Part shown: in pieces, positions 37,102 through 46,475 of the stretch
Layout: each line of letters begins with the position of its first letter
Numbering within the stretch: the stretch's first letter is position 1
Assembly: GCA_934121905.1 (NCBI GenBank)
Contig: CAKOVI010000007.1
Location: 15,753 to 79,752 of the forward strand
Reading direction: 5' to 3'
DNA length: 64,000 nt
Origin: an uncultured Clostridia bacterium
GTDB lineage: Bacteria; Bacillota; Clostridia; TANB77; CAG-508
The notes under the pieces: model-generated
Told to the model about the DNA's origin: nothing
Databases searched by the model: none
What the model saw: the letters and a program-made list of their open reading frames with translations, nothing else
Program-made: the position numbers and the translations under genes

Positions 37102-37148
37102 TTGGGGACGGTTCTTTTCGTGAAAAGAACCGTCCCCAATCAGAAATT
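37093..37148. repeat. GGGGACGG palindromic repeat, copy 3
   Basis: Arms from 37093 (AATTTCTGATTGGGGACGG...) to 37119 and 37122 to 37148 are perfectly complementary. The left arm contains the mrnC stop codon (37099-37101). It is nearly identical to copy 2 (14961-15016), including the flanking AATTTCTGA. Confidence 0.9.
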
Positions 37149-37206
37149 TTTGCATAAAATTAGGATAAAATAATACAATTATATTAATAATAGTATTAGG
37201 AGGAAA

Positions 37207-38094
37207 ATGATGAAAGACAGATATTTAGTTTTAGGTGGAGATTTAAGAAACATTAAACTGGCAGGGATGCTAGCAGATGACGGAAATAAAGTATATTCAT
37301 TTGGGCAAGAAAGGTCAGATGAAGTTTTAGATGATGGTAGAATTGAAAAATGTAGCTCATTAAAGCAGGCATTAGAAAAATCACAAGTGATTATAGCTCC
37401 GGTACCTTTTTCAGGAAACAGTGAAAACATTAACACACCATTTAGTGATGAGAAAATTATGATTGATGAACTTTTAAAAAATAATAAAGGTAAAATATTT
37501 ATAAGTGGAAGCATTAAAGATGATATAAAGAAAAAATTAGATGAAAATTATATGCAAGTAGTAGATATTATGAAAAGAGATGATTTAGCCATTTTAAATA
37601 CTATAGCAACAGCTGAGGGTACAATAGAAGTAGCAATAAAAAATACAGATAAAATATTGCAAGGAAGTAGAGTTTTGGTTTTGGGTTTTGGTAGAGTGGG
37701 AAAAATTGTAGCAAATAAGTTTAGTAAACTTTCTGCAATTGTTACGTGTGCTGCGAGAAAAGTGTCTGATTTAGCATGGATTAAAGCTTATGGATATAAT
37801 AGCTTAAATATAAATGATATGTTATATGATTTAAATGAATTTGACATAATTATAAATACTGTTCCTCAAACAATAATAAAAGAACGTGAATTAAAACATA
37901 TGGATTCAGAAGCACTACTTATAGATTTAGCCTCTACTCCTGGAGGAATTGACGGAAAAATGGCTACAAGTATGGGATTGAAATTTATATGGGCATTGGC
38001 ATTACCTGGAAGAATTGCCCCTAGTTCTTCGGCTAAATTTATTAAAGATACTGTTTATAACATACTTGAAGAAAGGTCGAAAAATGTAGAATAA
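37207..38094 (+). CDS. dpaA: Dipicolinate synthase subunit A
   Basis: 295 residues. It makes dipicolinic acid from a lysine-pathway intermediate in the mother cell during sporulation. N-terminal 'YLVLGGDLRNIKLAGMLADDGNKVYSFG', the nucleotide-binding 'RVLVLGFGRVGKIVANKF' and C-terminal 'DLASTPGGID' with 'ALALPGRIAPSSSAKFI' are characteristic. AGGAGG precedes ATG 37207 (ATG 37210 is also possible). The usual partner dpaB does not follow; spoVS does. Confidence 0.93.
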   Translation: MMKDRYLVLGGDLRNIKLAGMLADDGNKVYSFGQERSDEVLDDGRIEKCSSLKQALEKSQVIIAPVPFSGNSENINTPFSDEKIMIDELLKNNKGKIFISGSIKDDIKKKLDENYMQVVDIMKRDDLAILNTIATAEGTIEVAIKNTDKILQGSRVLVLGFGRVGKIVANKFSKLSAIVTCAARKVSDLAWIKAYGYNSLNINDMLYDLNEFDIIINTVPQTIIKERELKHMDSEALLIDLASTPGGIDGKMATSMGLKFIWALALPGRIAPSSSAKFIKDTVYNILEERSKNVE

Positions 38095-38130
38095 TGCGAC
38101 AAGAAAATGGAAAAAATTTCCAGAAAAGTA

Positions 38131-38159
38131 TAGACAAATTTGCTGAAAAGTAGTAGAAT
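38131..38159 (+). promoter_or_regulatory. Possible spoVS promoter
   Basis: TAGACA (38131-38136), 17 bases, TAGAAT (38154-38159). This is read as a sigma-A-type promoter; spoVS is under sigma-H in Bacillus, and I cannot distinguish the two here. Confidence 0.35.
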
Positions 38160-38210
38160 ACAAAATGTAAAAGTTGCAACAAAAAAATAAAATTATAGGA
38201 GGCAAAAAGA

Positions 38211-38474
38211 ATGGAAGTTCTAAAAATTTCATCAAAATCAAATCCAAATTCAGTAGCAGGAGCTATTGCAGGATTGATAAAAGAATCACAAAAAGCAGAA
38301 ATGCAAGCAATAGGAGCAGGTGCTCTAAATCAAGCAGTTAAGGCAGTAGCAATAGCAAGAGGTTTTGTAGCACCAGCAGGAGTAGATTTAGTTTGCATAC
38401 CAGCATTCGCAGAAGTTGAGGTCGAAGGAGAAGACAGAACAGGAATTAAACTTATTGTGGAATCTAGAAAATAA
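38211..38474 (+). CDS. spoVS: Stage V sporulation protein S
   Basis: 87 residues, the exact family size and sequence type: 'LKISSKSNPNSVAGAIAGLIKE', 'AIGAGALNQAVKAVAIARGFVAPAGVDL', 'PAFAEVEVEGEDRTGIKLIVE'. An Alba-like small protein needed in sporulation. AGGAGG lies before ATG 38211. Confidence 0.97.
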   Translation: MEVLKISSKSNPNSVAGAIAGLIKESQKAEMQAIGAGALNQAVKAVAIARGFVAPAGVDLVCIPAFAEVEVEGEDRTGIKLIVESRK

Positions 38475-38532
38475 TGATTTTTGTTAATAAAATTATGGTT
38501 TGCCTAATATGGTAATATGTAAAAAATGAGTT

Positions 38533-38569
38533 AAAATCGGAAAAGTAGTGAAGCTTTTTCGATTTTTTT
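38533..38569 (+). terminator. spoVS terminator
   Basis: AAAATCGGAAAAG (38533-38545) pairs with CTTTTTCGATTTT (38554-38566) with one G-U pair, then T. Confidence 0.75.
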
Positions 38570-38660
38570 CGCGAAAGAACCGTTTCTTTTTCCATTGGAA
38601 CCGTTTCTTTTCGCGAAAAGACCGTTTCCTTTTGCAAAAAGAAACGGTCCTTTCACGAAA
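38568..38660. repeat. AACCGTTTC palindromic cluster
   Basis: Three AACCGTTTC/GACCGTTTC-type units and one inverted AAACGGTC unit with TTCGCGAA and TTTCACGAA linkers can form several alternative stems. It is a diverged relative of the GGGGACGGTTC elements (shared ACCGT core). It fills most of the spoVS to 38748 gap. Confidence 0.65.
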
Positions 38661-38675
38661 TCGACAAAATTCCCC

Positions 38676-38703
38676 TTGACAATTCCATAAAATGCTATAT
38701 AAT
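38676..38703 (+). promoter_or_regulatory. Promoter of the peptide-binding protein gene
   Basis: TTGACA (38676-38681), 16 bases, TATAAT (38698-38703). Confidence 0.7.
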
Positions 38704-38747
38704 TACAAAGAAGTTTTTAATTTAGTAATAATAAAAAAGAGGTGCAT

Positions 38748-40367
38748 ATGAAAAATAATTTTTTTGGATATATGTTTATTTTATTCATAATAATTATAAT
38801 GGGATTTGCAATATATAGGGTAAAAATACAAAATACCGAAAAAGACTCGGAAAATGCATCGACCTCTTCTGCAAATACTCAAGAAGTTCAAAAAGGCACA
38901 GAAATAACACTTGCCATATCAGAATTTGATAATATCAATCCAATAATTACATCTAATAAAAAAGTTCAAGATATTGATAAATTAATATACGAGCCACTTA
39001 TAGATATTACAGAAGACTATAATATAGAATACAAATTAGCATCAGAATGTGCAAAAAGTTCGGGAAATATCTATATTATAAAATTAAGGCAAGGAATAAA
39101 ATGGTCTGATGGAACAAGATTTACTAGTGATGATGTAAAATATACAATAGATAAATTAAAAGAAACACAAGAAAATCAGGATTTGAATTCGGTATATACA
39201 CAAAATGTTAGTGTAATAAAAGAAGTCGATATAATAGACAATTACACATTAAGATTTATACTATCACAAGAAGTTAATAATTTTGAATATTACCTAAATT
39301 TCCCAATATTAAGTAGTAGCTATTACTTAGATACAGATTTTTGGAATACAGATAAAAACAAAGCACCAATAACTACAGGGCAATACAAAATTTCGGAAGT
39401 TACAAATAACACAATAGTATTAGCTAAAAACGAAAATTGGTGGAATGCAAAAAAAGACACATCGATAATAGATAAAATAACGATAAATTTATATTCAACA
39501 GCTGCAGAATTATATAATGCTTTTAAAATGGGAAGTATTGATTTAATATCAACTCAAAATGCATCATATCAAGATTATATAGGAACAATTGGATATGATG
39601 TATCTGAAATAGAAGGTAGAGAATTTGTTTTCTTAGCATTAAATACCACAAATGGAATTTTATCAGATGTAAATGTAAGAAAAGCAATAAGAGCATCTTT
39701 AGATAAGAATAGAGTAATATCAAATTCTTATGGAAACATGTATAAAACATCAAACTTTCCATTAAATACAGGTAGCTATTTAGTAGAACAAAAAGAAGAA
39801 GATTACTATAATATTGATGAAAAAAATAATTTGCTAACTTCATCTGGATGGGAATTAAAAAATGGAGTTTGGCAAAAAATAGAAAATTATAGAACAAAAA
39901 TGCTTGAACTAAATCTAGTTGTAAGGGCAAGTGATGAGACAAGAAAACAAGCTGCTGAAGATATAAAAAATCAATTACAAGAGCAAGGAATTTTGGTAAA
40001 TATTATTTATGCTGATGAAAGTTCATACAATTCTTATTTAAATAATGTTAACTATGATATGATGATAGGAAGCATAGATCAATCTATTGCACCAGATTTA
40101 ACAACTTATTTTGGATATAACAATTTAGCAAAATATGATAATCAGGAAGTAAATGAAATAATGAATGCTGTAAAAAATATGACAGATTCTAATGAACTAA
40201 AATCAAAATATCAAAGATTATATGAAATCTATAATGACGAAGTTCCTTATATTGGAATTGCAAGAAATAAAATTATAGCCGTGAAAAATACGGAATTAGT
40301 AGGAGATATTAAGGCAAACTGGTATAATATGTTCTACAATATAAAAGAATGGTATAACTCAAAATAA
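38748..40367 (+). CDS. Peptide ABC transporter substrate-binding protein (SBP_bac_5)
   Basis: 539 residues. An N-terminal membrane segment (about 5-24) without a lipobox cysteine anchors it. The OppA/DppA family pattern is clear: 'KLRQGIKWSDGTRFTSDDVKYTIDKLKE', 'APITTGQYKISEV', 'VFLALNTTNGILSDVNVRKAIRASLDKNRV'. It binds peptides or similar solutes outside the membrane. No permease or ATPase genes are adjacent, so it may serve a transporter elsewhere or act as an orphan receptor. ATG 38748 follows GAGGTG. Confidence 0.88.
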   Translation: MKNNFFGYMFILFIIIIMGFAIYRVKIQNTEKDSENASTSSANTQEVQKGTEITLAISEFDNINPIITSNKKVQDIDKLIYEPLIDITEDYNIEYKLASECAKSSGNIYIIKLRQGIKWSDGTRFTSDDVKYTIDKLKETQENQDLNSVYTQNVSVIKEVDIIDNYTLRFILSQEVNNFEYYLNFPILSSSYYLDTDFWNTDKNKAPITTGQYKISEVTNNTIVLAKNENWWNAKKDTSIIDKITINLYSTAAELYNAFKMGSIDLISTQNASYQDYIGTIGYDVSEIEGREFVFLALNTTNGILSDVNVRKAIRASLDKNRVISNSYGNMYKTSNFPLNTGSYLVEQKEEDYYNIDEKNNLLTSSGWELKNGVWQKIENYRTKMLELNLVVRASDETRKQAAEDIKNQLQEQGILVNIIYADESSYNSYLNNVNYDMMIGSIDQSIAPDLTTYFGYNNLAKYDNQEVNEIMNAVKNMTDSNELKSKYQRLYEIYNDEVPYIGIARNKIIAVKNTELVGDIKANWYNMFYNIKEWYNSK

Positions 40368-40380
40368 TTTCAAAAAAGTA

Positions 40381-40409
40381 TTGACAAAAAAATGTTCGTT
40401 GTATATAAT
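40381..40409 (+). promoter_or_regulatory. recA promoter
   Basis: TTGACA (40381-40386), 17 bases, TATAAT (40404-40409). GTTCG occurs in the spacer but no second half-site for a LexA box is visible. Confidence 0.75.
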
Positions 40410-40453
40410 AACCACAACAAACAAAAGTTTACAAAATTAAGGAGGAAAAATTA

Positions 40454-41503
40454 ATGGCAGAAAATAATGAAAGAAAAAAAGCACTAGATGTTGCATTAAG
40501 CCAAATAGAAAAACAATTTGGAAAAGGCTCAGTAATGAGACTTGGAGATTATAAAGCAATGGAAATAGAAGCAATTCCAACAGGTTCTTTAAGCTTAGAT
40601 ATAGCACTGGGAATAGGTGGATTGCCAAGAGGAAGAATAATAGAAATATATGGGCCTGAATCATCAGGAAAAACAACACTTGCATTATCAGTAGTTGCAG
40701 AAGCTCAAAAACTAGGAGGAGAAGCAGCATTTATAGATGCGGAACATGCGTTAGATCCAGTTCATGCAAAAAAACTAGGAGTAGATATAGATAACTTAAT
40801 AGTATCACAACCAGACACAGGAGAACAAGCATTAGAAATAACAGAAAGCTTAGTAAGAAGTGGAGCAATAGATGTAGTAGTAGTAGACTCAGTTGCAGCA
40901 TTAGTTCCAAAAGCAGAAATAGATGGAGACATGGGAGATTCTCATATGGGACTTCAAGCAAGACTTATGTCACAAGCACTTCGTAAACTAGCTGGAGCAA
41001 TCAATAAATCAAAAACAGTACTAATATTTATAAACCAATTAAGAGAAAAAATAGGAGTAATGTTTGGAAATCCAGAAACAACAACAGGTGGACGTGCCCT
41101 AAAATTCTATTCTTCAGTAAGACTAGACATAAGAAGAATAGAGCAAATAAAACAAAATGGAGAAGTCACTGGTCATAGAGTAAGAGTAAAAGTCGTAAAA
41201 AACAAGGTAGCGCCACCATTTAGAGAAGCTGAATTTGATTTAGTATATAATGAGGGAATATCAAAAGTTGGAAATATTGTTGATATGGCTGTTAATTTAG
41301 ACATAATAGTTAAGAGCGGATCATGGTTTAGTTACAAAGGAGAAAAAATATGTCAAGGTAGAGAAAATGTTAAAAAATATTTAACAGATAATCCAGATAT
41401 GATGGCAGAAATAGAAAAGAAAGTTAGAGATAATTTCGAAAAAGCTTTCGAACAAAGCCTAGGGGAAGAATTACCTGAGGATGATGACGAAGGAGAAGAA
41501 TAG
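40454..41503 (+). CDS. recA: Recombinase A
   Basis: 349 residues, full length. 'ALDVALSQIEKQFGKGSVMRLG', Walker A 'GPESSGKTT', 'FIDAEHALDPVHAKKLGVD', Walker B 'VVVVDSVAALVPKAEI' and loop 2 'GVMFGNPETTTGGRALKFYSS' are all intact. It carries out strand exchange and SOS co-protease activity. AAGGAGG precedes the ATG. A good promoter lies upstream and a strong terminator downstream. Confidence 0.99.
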   Translation: MAENNERKKALDVALSQIEKQFGKGSVMRLGDYKAMEIEAIPTGSLSLDIALGIGGLPRGRIIEIYGPESSGKTTLALSVVAEAQKLGGEAAFIDAEHALDPVHAKKLGVDIDNLIVSQPDTGEQALEITESLVRSGAIDVVVVDSVAALVPKAEIDGDMGDSHMGLQARLMSQALRKLAGAINKSKTVLIFINQLREKIGVMFGNPETTTGGRALKFYSSVRLDIRRIEQIKQNGEVTGHRVRVKVVKNKVAPPFREAEFDLVYNEGISKVGNIVDMAVNLDIIVKSGSWFSYKGEKICQGRENVKKYLTDNPDMMAEIEKKVRDNFEKAFEQSLGEELPEDDDEGEE

Positions 41504-41537
41504 AAATTAATTCACATAAAAAATAGTAATTAGTTAC

Positions 41538-41578
41538 AAAGAAAATAGCACAAAAAACATTGCTATTTTCTTTTTTTT
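41538..41578 (+). terminator. recA terminator
   Basis: GAAAATAGCA (41541-41550) pairs with TGCTATTTTC (41561-41570), extended by AAA/TTT, then eight T. Confidence 0.9.
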
Positions 41579-41614
41579 CTAGTACAATATACCCAAAGAA
41601 AGAAGGAACAAAAA

Positions 41615-43622
41615 ATGGGACAATTTGTACACTTGCACATACACAGTGAGTTCAGTTTACTTGATGGAGCAAACAGAATAAAAGACTTACCGGTAAGAGC
41701 CAAAGAACTAGGAATGGATGCAATGGCAATAACAGACCACGGTGTAATGTATGGAGCAATAGACTTTTACAAAGCATGTAAAAAAGAAGGAATAAAACCA
41801 ATAATAGGATGCGAAGTGTATGTAGCACCACGTTCAAGATTTGATAAAGAACCAGGTGTAGACAATAAATATAATCACTTAATACTACTTGCCAAAAACA
41901 ACCAGGGCTATAAAAACCTAAGTAAATTAGTATCTTTAGGTTTTATTGATGGATATTACTACAAACCAAGAATAGACTTAGAAATACTAGAAAAATACAG
42001 TGAAGGTTTAGTATGTTTAAGCGCATGTTTAGCAGGAAGTGTAAATCAGGCACTATTAAATGGTCAAAATGAAAAAGCAGAAGAAATTGCTTTATGGCAT
42101 AAAAGAGTATTTGGAGAAGATTATTATATAGAACTTCAAAATAATGGGATAAAAGAGCAAGTATTAGCTAACCAAAAACTAGTACAGTTAGCTAAAAAAT
42201 TAGATATTCCACTTGTTGCAACAAATGATGCACATTACCTAAAAAAAGAAGATGCATATAACCACGAAGTATTGTTATGTATTCAAACAGGAAAAAGAAT
42301 GAGTGATGAAGATAGAATGAAATTCGATACAGAAGAACTATATGTAAAATCACCAGAAGAAATGATAGATTATTTCAAAGCTTTTCCTGATGCAATTGAA
42401 AATACTGTAAAAATAGCCGAAAAATGTAATGTGGAATTCGAATTTGGACACACAATTTTGCCAAACTACGAAGTACCAGAAGGATATGAAACACACTATG
42501 ATTTTCTAGAAGACTTGTGCAAAAAAGGTATGGTAAAAAGATACGGAAGTAGCATTCCGGAAGAATATCAAAAAAGAGCAGAATATGAATTAAGTGTTAT
42601 AAAAAAGATGGGATATGTAGACTACTACTTAATAGTATGGGACTATATCCATTATGCAAAAACACACAATATTCCAGTAGGACCTGGTAGAGGTTCTGGT
42701 GCAGGATCAATTCTAGCTTATGCAATAGAAATAACAGATATTGACCCAATGAAATACAACTTACTTTTTGAAAGATTTTTAAATCCAGAAAGAGTAAGTA
42801 TGCCCGATTTTGATGTGGATTTTAGTGATGAACAAAGACAAGAAGTAATAGACTATGTTTGCCGTAAATACGGACATGACCATGTATCCCAAATTATAAC
42901 ATTTGGAACATTGGCTGCTAAAAATGCAATAAGAAATGTAGGAAGAGCATTAGATATTCCACTTGCAGAAACAGACAAAATTGCGAAGATGATACCAAAT
43001 GAACTACATATAACAATAAAAAAAGCATTAGAACAAAATATAGAATTAAAAAATTTATACGAAAATGACGAGAGAATACACAAATTTTTAGATGTATCAA
43101 TGGCATTAGAAGGAATGCCTAAAAACACATCAACACATGCCTGTGGTGTGGTTATAACAAAAGACCCAGTTGATAGTTATGTTCCTTTATATGTAAGAGA
43201 TGGACAAAACGCAACACAATATATAATGACAACACTAGAAGAACTTGGACTTTTAAAGATGGACTTTTTAGGTTTAAGAACCCTTACAGTTATAAAAGAC
43301 ACAAAAGAAATGGTAAAAAAAGACCATGGAATAGATGTAGAATTTGATAAAGATATGAATGATCCAAAAGTATATAAATTATGGCAAGATGGAAAAACAT
43401 GTGGGGTGTTCCAGTTTGAAAGCCAAGGCATGAAAAACTTTATGCAGGATTTAAAGCCAGACTGCCTAGAAGACTTAATAGCAGGGGTTTCACTTTACAG
43501 ACCTGGACCAATGGATCAAATACCACGTTATGTTAGAGGAAAACAAACAGGACAAAATGAATATACACATCCAAGCTTAGAGCCGATATTGAATGTAACA
43601 TACGGATGTATGGTTTATCAAG
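41615..43622 (+). CDS. dnaE: DNA polymerase III alpha subunit DnaE, exon 1
   Basis: 669 residues of the replicative polymerase: PHP domain ('FVHLHIHSEFSLLDGANRIKDL'), then the polymerase core with catalytic aspartates 'MPDFDVDFSDEQR', 'GPGRGSGAGSILAYA' and 'KMDFLGLRTLTVI'. The coding frame is cut after GTTTATCAAG (43622) inside the invariant motif VYQEQVMQI by a group II intron. Spliced to exon 2 the protein has 1175 residues, normal for DnaE. Unspliced translation runs into 'GVTRSSLK' and stops at 43648. Confidence 0.96.
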
Positions 43623-46475
43623 GTGTGACTCGTTCTTCGCTTAAATAAACAAAGGCGAAGCACATTATAAAATAATGGAGAACTAATAATTTCGATGTAT
43701 GGAATGAGAAGGTAACGCTTCAAAACATACGCTTTAATACTCCGACTGGCTTTATGAGGAAAATTATTTAGTCAGAAGCTCGGTGAAGTCGGCAGAAATA
43801 AGTCTAAGTTAAAAGAAATAGTTAAGTATGATTGGTACAAAAGTGGTTAGAACCCGCCCGTTTGAAAAACTAGAGTATTGAGATATGATTTATGATATGC
43901 CGGAAGTCTATAAAATGCCTATGGTGAGTATGTCAAAATGACGGACGAACTTGCGATTTAAAGGGTCTATATACCACCTTACAGAAATGTAAGGGACTGT
44001 TTAAGACGGTGTTTGTGTGGTTGAGTAAAAATCTTGGTTATGAAAAACCATAATGTGTTATAGGCACATTCAAGCAAACAGGCCTATAGCAAGCACCTAA
44101 GGGCATAATGTACAGATAGAAATTATTGGAACGAGGAAAGGTATTAAATATTTCTTTATGAGATATAAACTGACGAAGAATAATAAGCAGTTGAATTAGT
44201 GCTGAAAAGTAGTGTTCGAACCGAAGAAGTCTTTGTAATGAAGATGGAGGAATGGACACAAGTCGTTTTAACTTTTATAAATTTATTTAACAATTCATTC
44301 ATTCAAACACAATAGGGATTTCGTGTATGACTAAAAAGGCTCACTTTTAAGAAAGGAAGTGAGAGCCCTATGCCTAAAGAAATAAAATATTGTATTGATA
44401 GTTTGAAATACAATGAATATTATGACATGCAAAATGTCTTTGATGAACTTTATAAGAAAAGTAAAGAAAATTTTAAATTCTCACAATTAATGGATATTAT
44501 CCTAAGTGAAAATAATATTTTACTTTCATATAGAAATATTAAAACTAATGGCAGAGGTATTATACCAGGAACGGATAATCAAAATATAAAAAATATTTCT
44601 AAAATGCAACCAGATGAAGTTATTAAACAAGTGAGATATATTGTTCGAGGAAGCAAACATGGATATAGACCGAAACCTGTTAGAAAAAAAGAAATTCCAA
44701 AAATAAACGGAATGATTAGAAATCTTGGAATTCCTTGTATTTGGGATAGGCTTATAGAACAATGTATTAAGCAAGTGATGGAACCAATTTGTGAGGCTAA
44801 ATTTTCAGATAACAGTTTCGGTTTTAGACCAAATCGTTCTGCTGAAAATGCAATAGCAAGAACATATCGAATGTTGCAGATGTCAAACTTGCATTATGTA
44901 ATCGAATTAGATATAGAGGATTTTTTTAATAATGTAAATCATAGCAAGCTAATAAAACAGATATGGGCATTAGGTATGCAAGATAAAGAATTGATATATG
45001 TAATTAAACAACTTTTGAAGAACCAAATAAAAACGATTGATGGAAATTTAATAAAACCAGATAAGGGAATTGTACAGACTGGAATATTGTCTACACTATT
45101 AACAAATATAGTTCTTAATGAATTAGACCATTGGATTGAAAGCCAATTTCAGTATAGCGAAGTAACTGATAATTATAGTCAAAGACCTCAGAAGAACGGA
45201 ACAGTTGATAGAGGACATGGTTATAGAGCAATGAGAGAAAGTACCAAGCTAAAAGAGCTATGGATTGTAAGATATGCAGATGATTTTAGAATATTTTGTA
45301 AAAACTTACAAGATGCGAAAAAATCAAAAATGGCTATTGAAAAGTGGTTAAAAGAAAGGTTAAGGTTAGATATATCAAAAGAAAAAAATCGAATAGTAAA
45401 TGTTCGAAAAAATGCTATGGAATTTCTTGGATTTAGTATAAAAGTTCATCGCAAGAAGAAAAATTTAAAATATGTTGTAGATTCACATATTAGCAAAATA
45501 GCCCTTAAAGATAAGGAAAAAAAATTAGCAAATCAGGTAAAAAAGTTTTGTAGTTATCAAGGTTCAAATAAGGAAGCTAAAGAGGTAGTTATATATAATT
45601 CAATGGTAATGGGAATTCAAAATTATTATCGTATAGCAACAAATGTTGCCAATGATTTAAACAGAATTCAAATGAGGAATTATAGAATTATGTATAATAG
45701 ATTGAATACACAAAAAGGAAATCGACTTGTAAGACAAGGACGCCCCTTAACAGATATAGAAAAGAAACGATATGGAAAATCAAAATCACTTAGATATATA
45801 TCGGGAACGAAAGAACCAATTTATCCAATCTATTATGTACAATTCAAAAATCCAATGGCTTTTAATCGAAAGATATGTTATTATACCAGTGAGGGTAGAA
45901 AAATTATACAAGATAAAATGAACACAAATTACAATATAATGTATCAATTAATGAACCAAAGGATAGGCAATAGCAGTATTGAGTATTATGATAATAGAAT
46001 TTCTTTATATAGTATACAAAGTGGTAGATGTTATATTACCGGTAGAGAATTTTCGAGTGTTGATGATATTCATTGTCATCATAAGAAAGCAAGAGAAAAT
46101 GGTGGAACAGATGAAGTTTCCAATTTGGTTCTTGTTGATAAAGATATACACAAACTAATACATGCAAAGAAGCTTGAAACAATCCAATACTATATAGATT
46201 TGCTAAATATAAAAGCTACTGAATTAAGAAAAATAAATAGATTAAGACAATTATTAAAATTACCTATTATTGTTAAGGAAAGAAAGAGCCTTACACTTTG
46301 TTATAGTTATAAATCGTTTTCAGATTAAGCTGAAAATGAAATATAAAATCTTAGGTTGTTTGATTAGAATGAATAAAAGTTAAAACGATGGAACGCCGTG
46401 TGCTGGGAAACTAGCATGCACGGTGTGGAGCGGGGGAAAAATTGGAGATTATATCAAAGGTTTACCTATCGCTAT
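43623..46475 (+). mobile_element. Group II intron inserted in dnaE
   Basis: 2853 bases. The 5' end GTGTGACTCG fits the GUGYG consensus, and the 3' end ...CTAT fits AY. Removing exactly 43623-46475 restores VYQ-EQVMQIVRD in frame. Domain V is visible at about 46391-46431 (GCCGTGTGCT, GGAAAC loop, AGCATGCACGG). Domain VI follows to 46475. About 750 bases of ribozyme (domains I-III and part of IV) precede the encoded reverse transcriptase. All parts look intact, so the intron should splice; dnaE is essential, so it has to. Confidence 0.95.
44370..46328 (+). CDS. Group II intron reverse transcriptase/maturase with HNH domain
   Basis: 652 residues in intron domain IV. RT blocks: 'KINGMIRNLGIPCIWDRLIEQ', 'FGFRPNRSAENAI', 'VIELDIEDFFNNVNH', and the active site 'RYADDFRIF'. 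The maturase (X) domain follows ('FCSYQGSNKEAKEVVIYNSM...YYRIATNV'). The C-terminal HNH endonuclease has 'CYITGREF' and 'DIHCHHKKARENGGTDEVSNLVLVDKDIHKLIH'. It promotes splicing and target-primed reverse transcription. It has its own ribosome site (AAGGAAGTGAG). No frame damage is seen. Confidence 0.96.
   Translation: MPKEIKYCIDSLKYNEYYDMQNVFDELYKKSKENFKFSQLMDIILSENNILLSYRNIKTNGRGIIPGTDNQNIKNISKMQPDEVIKQVRYIVRGSKHGYRPKPVRKKEIPKINGMIRNLGIPCIWDRLIEQCIKQVMEPICEAKFSDNSFGFRPNRSAENAIARTYRMLQMSNLHYVIELDIEDFFNNVNHSKLIKQIWALGMQDKELIYVIKQLLKNQIKTIDGNLIKPDKGIVQTGILSTLLTNIVLNELDHWIESQFQYSEVTDNYSQRPQKNGTVDRGHGYRAMRESTKLKELWIVRYADDFRIFCKNLQDAKKSKMAIEKWLKERLRLDISKEKNRIVNVRKNAMEFLGFSIKVHRKKKNLKYVVDSHISKIALKDKEKKLANQVKKFCSYQGSNKEAKEVVIYNSMVMGIQNYYRIATNVANDLNRIQMRNYRIMYNRLNTQKGNRLVRQGRPLTDIEKKRYGKSKSLRYISGTKEPIYPIYYVQFKNPMAFNRKICYYTSEGRKIIQDKMNTNYNIMYQLMNQRIGNSSIEYYDNRISLYSIQSGRCYITGREFSSVDDIHCHHKKARENGGTDEVSNLVLVDKDIHKLIHAKKLETIQYYIDLLNIKATELRKINRLRQLLKLPIIVKERKSLTLCYSYKSFSD

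Noticed and set aside
40381..40453. LexA box before recA
   Set aside because: Only a GTTCG half-site is visible; no inverted partner GAAC at the proper distance.
40437..40961. Minus-strand open frames opposite recA, dnaE, rny and other genes
   Set aside because: They are Leu/Phe-rich shadows of A-rich coding strands, without ribosome sites or recognisable domains.
43873..44368. Short frames in the intron 5' region as genes
   Set aside because: They fall in ribozyme domains I-III, which are structured RNA, and show no protein features.
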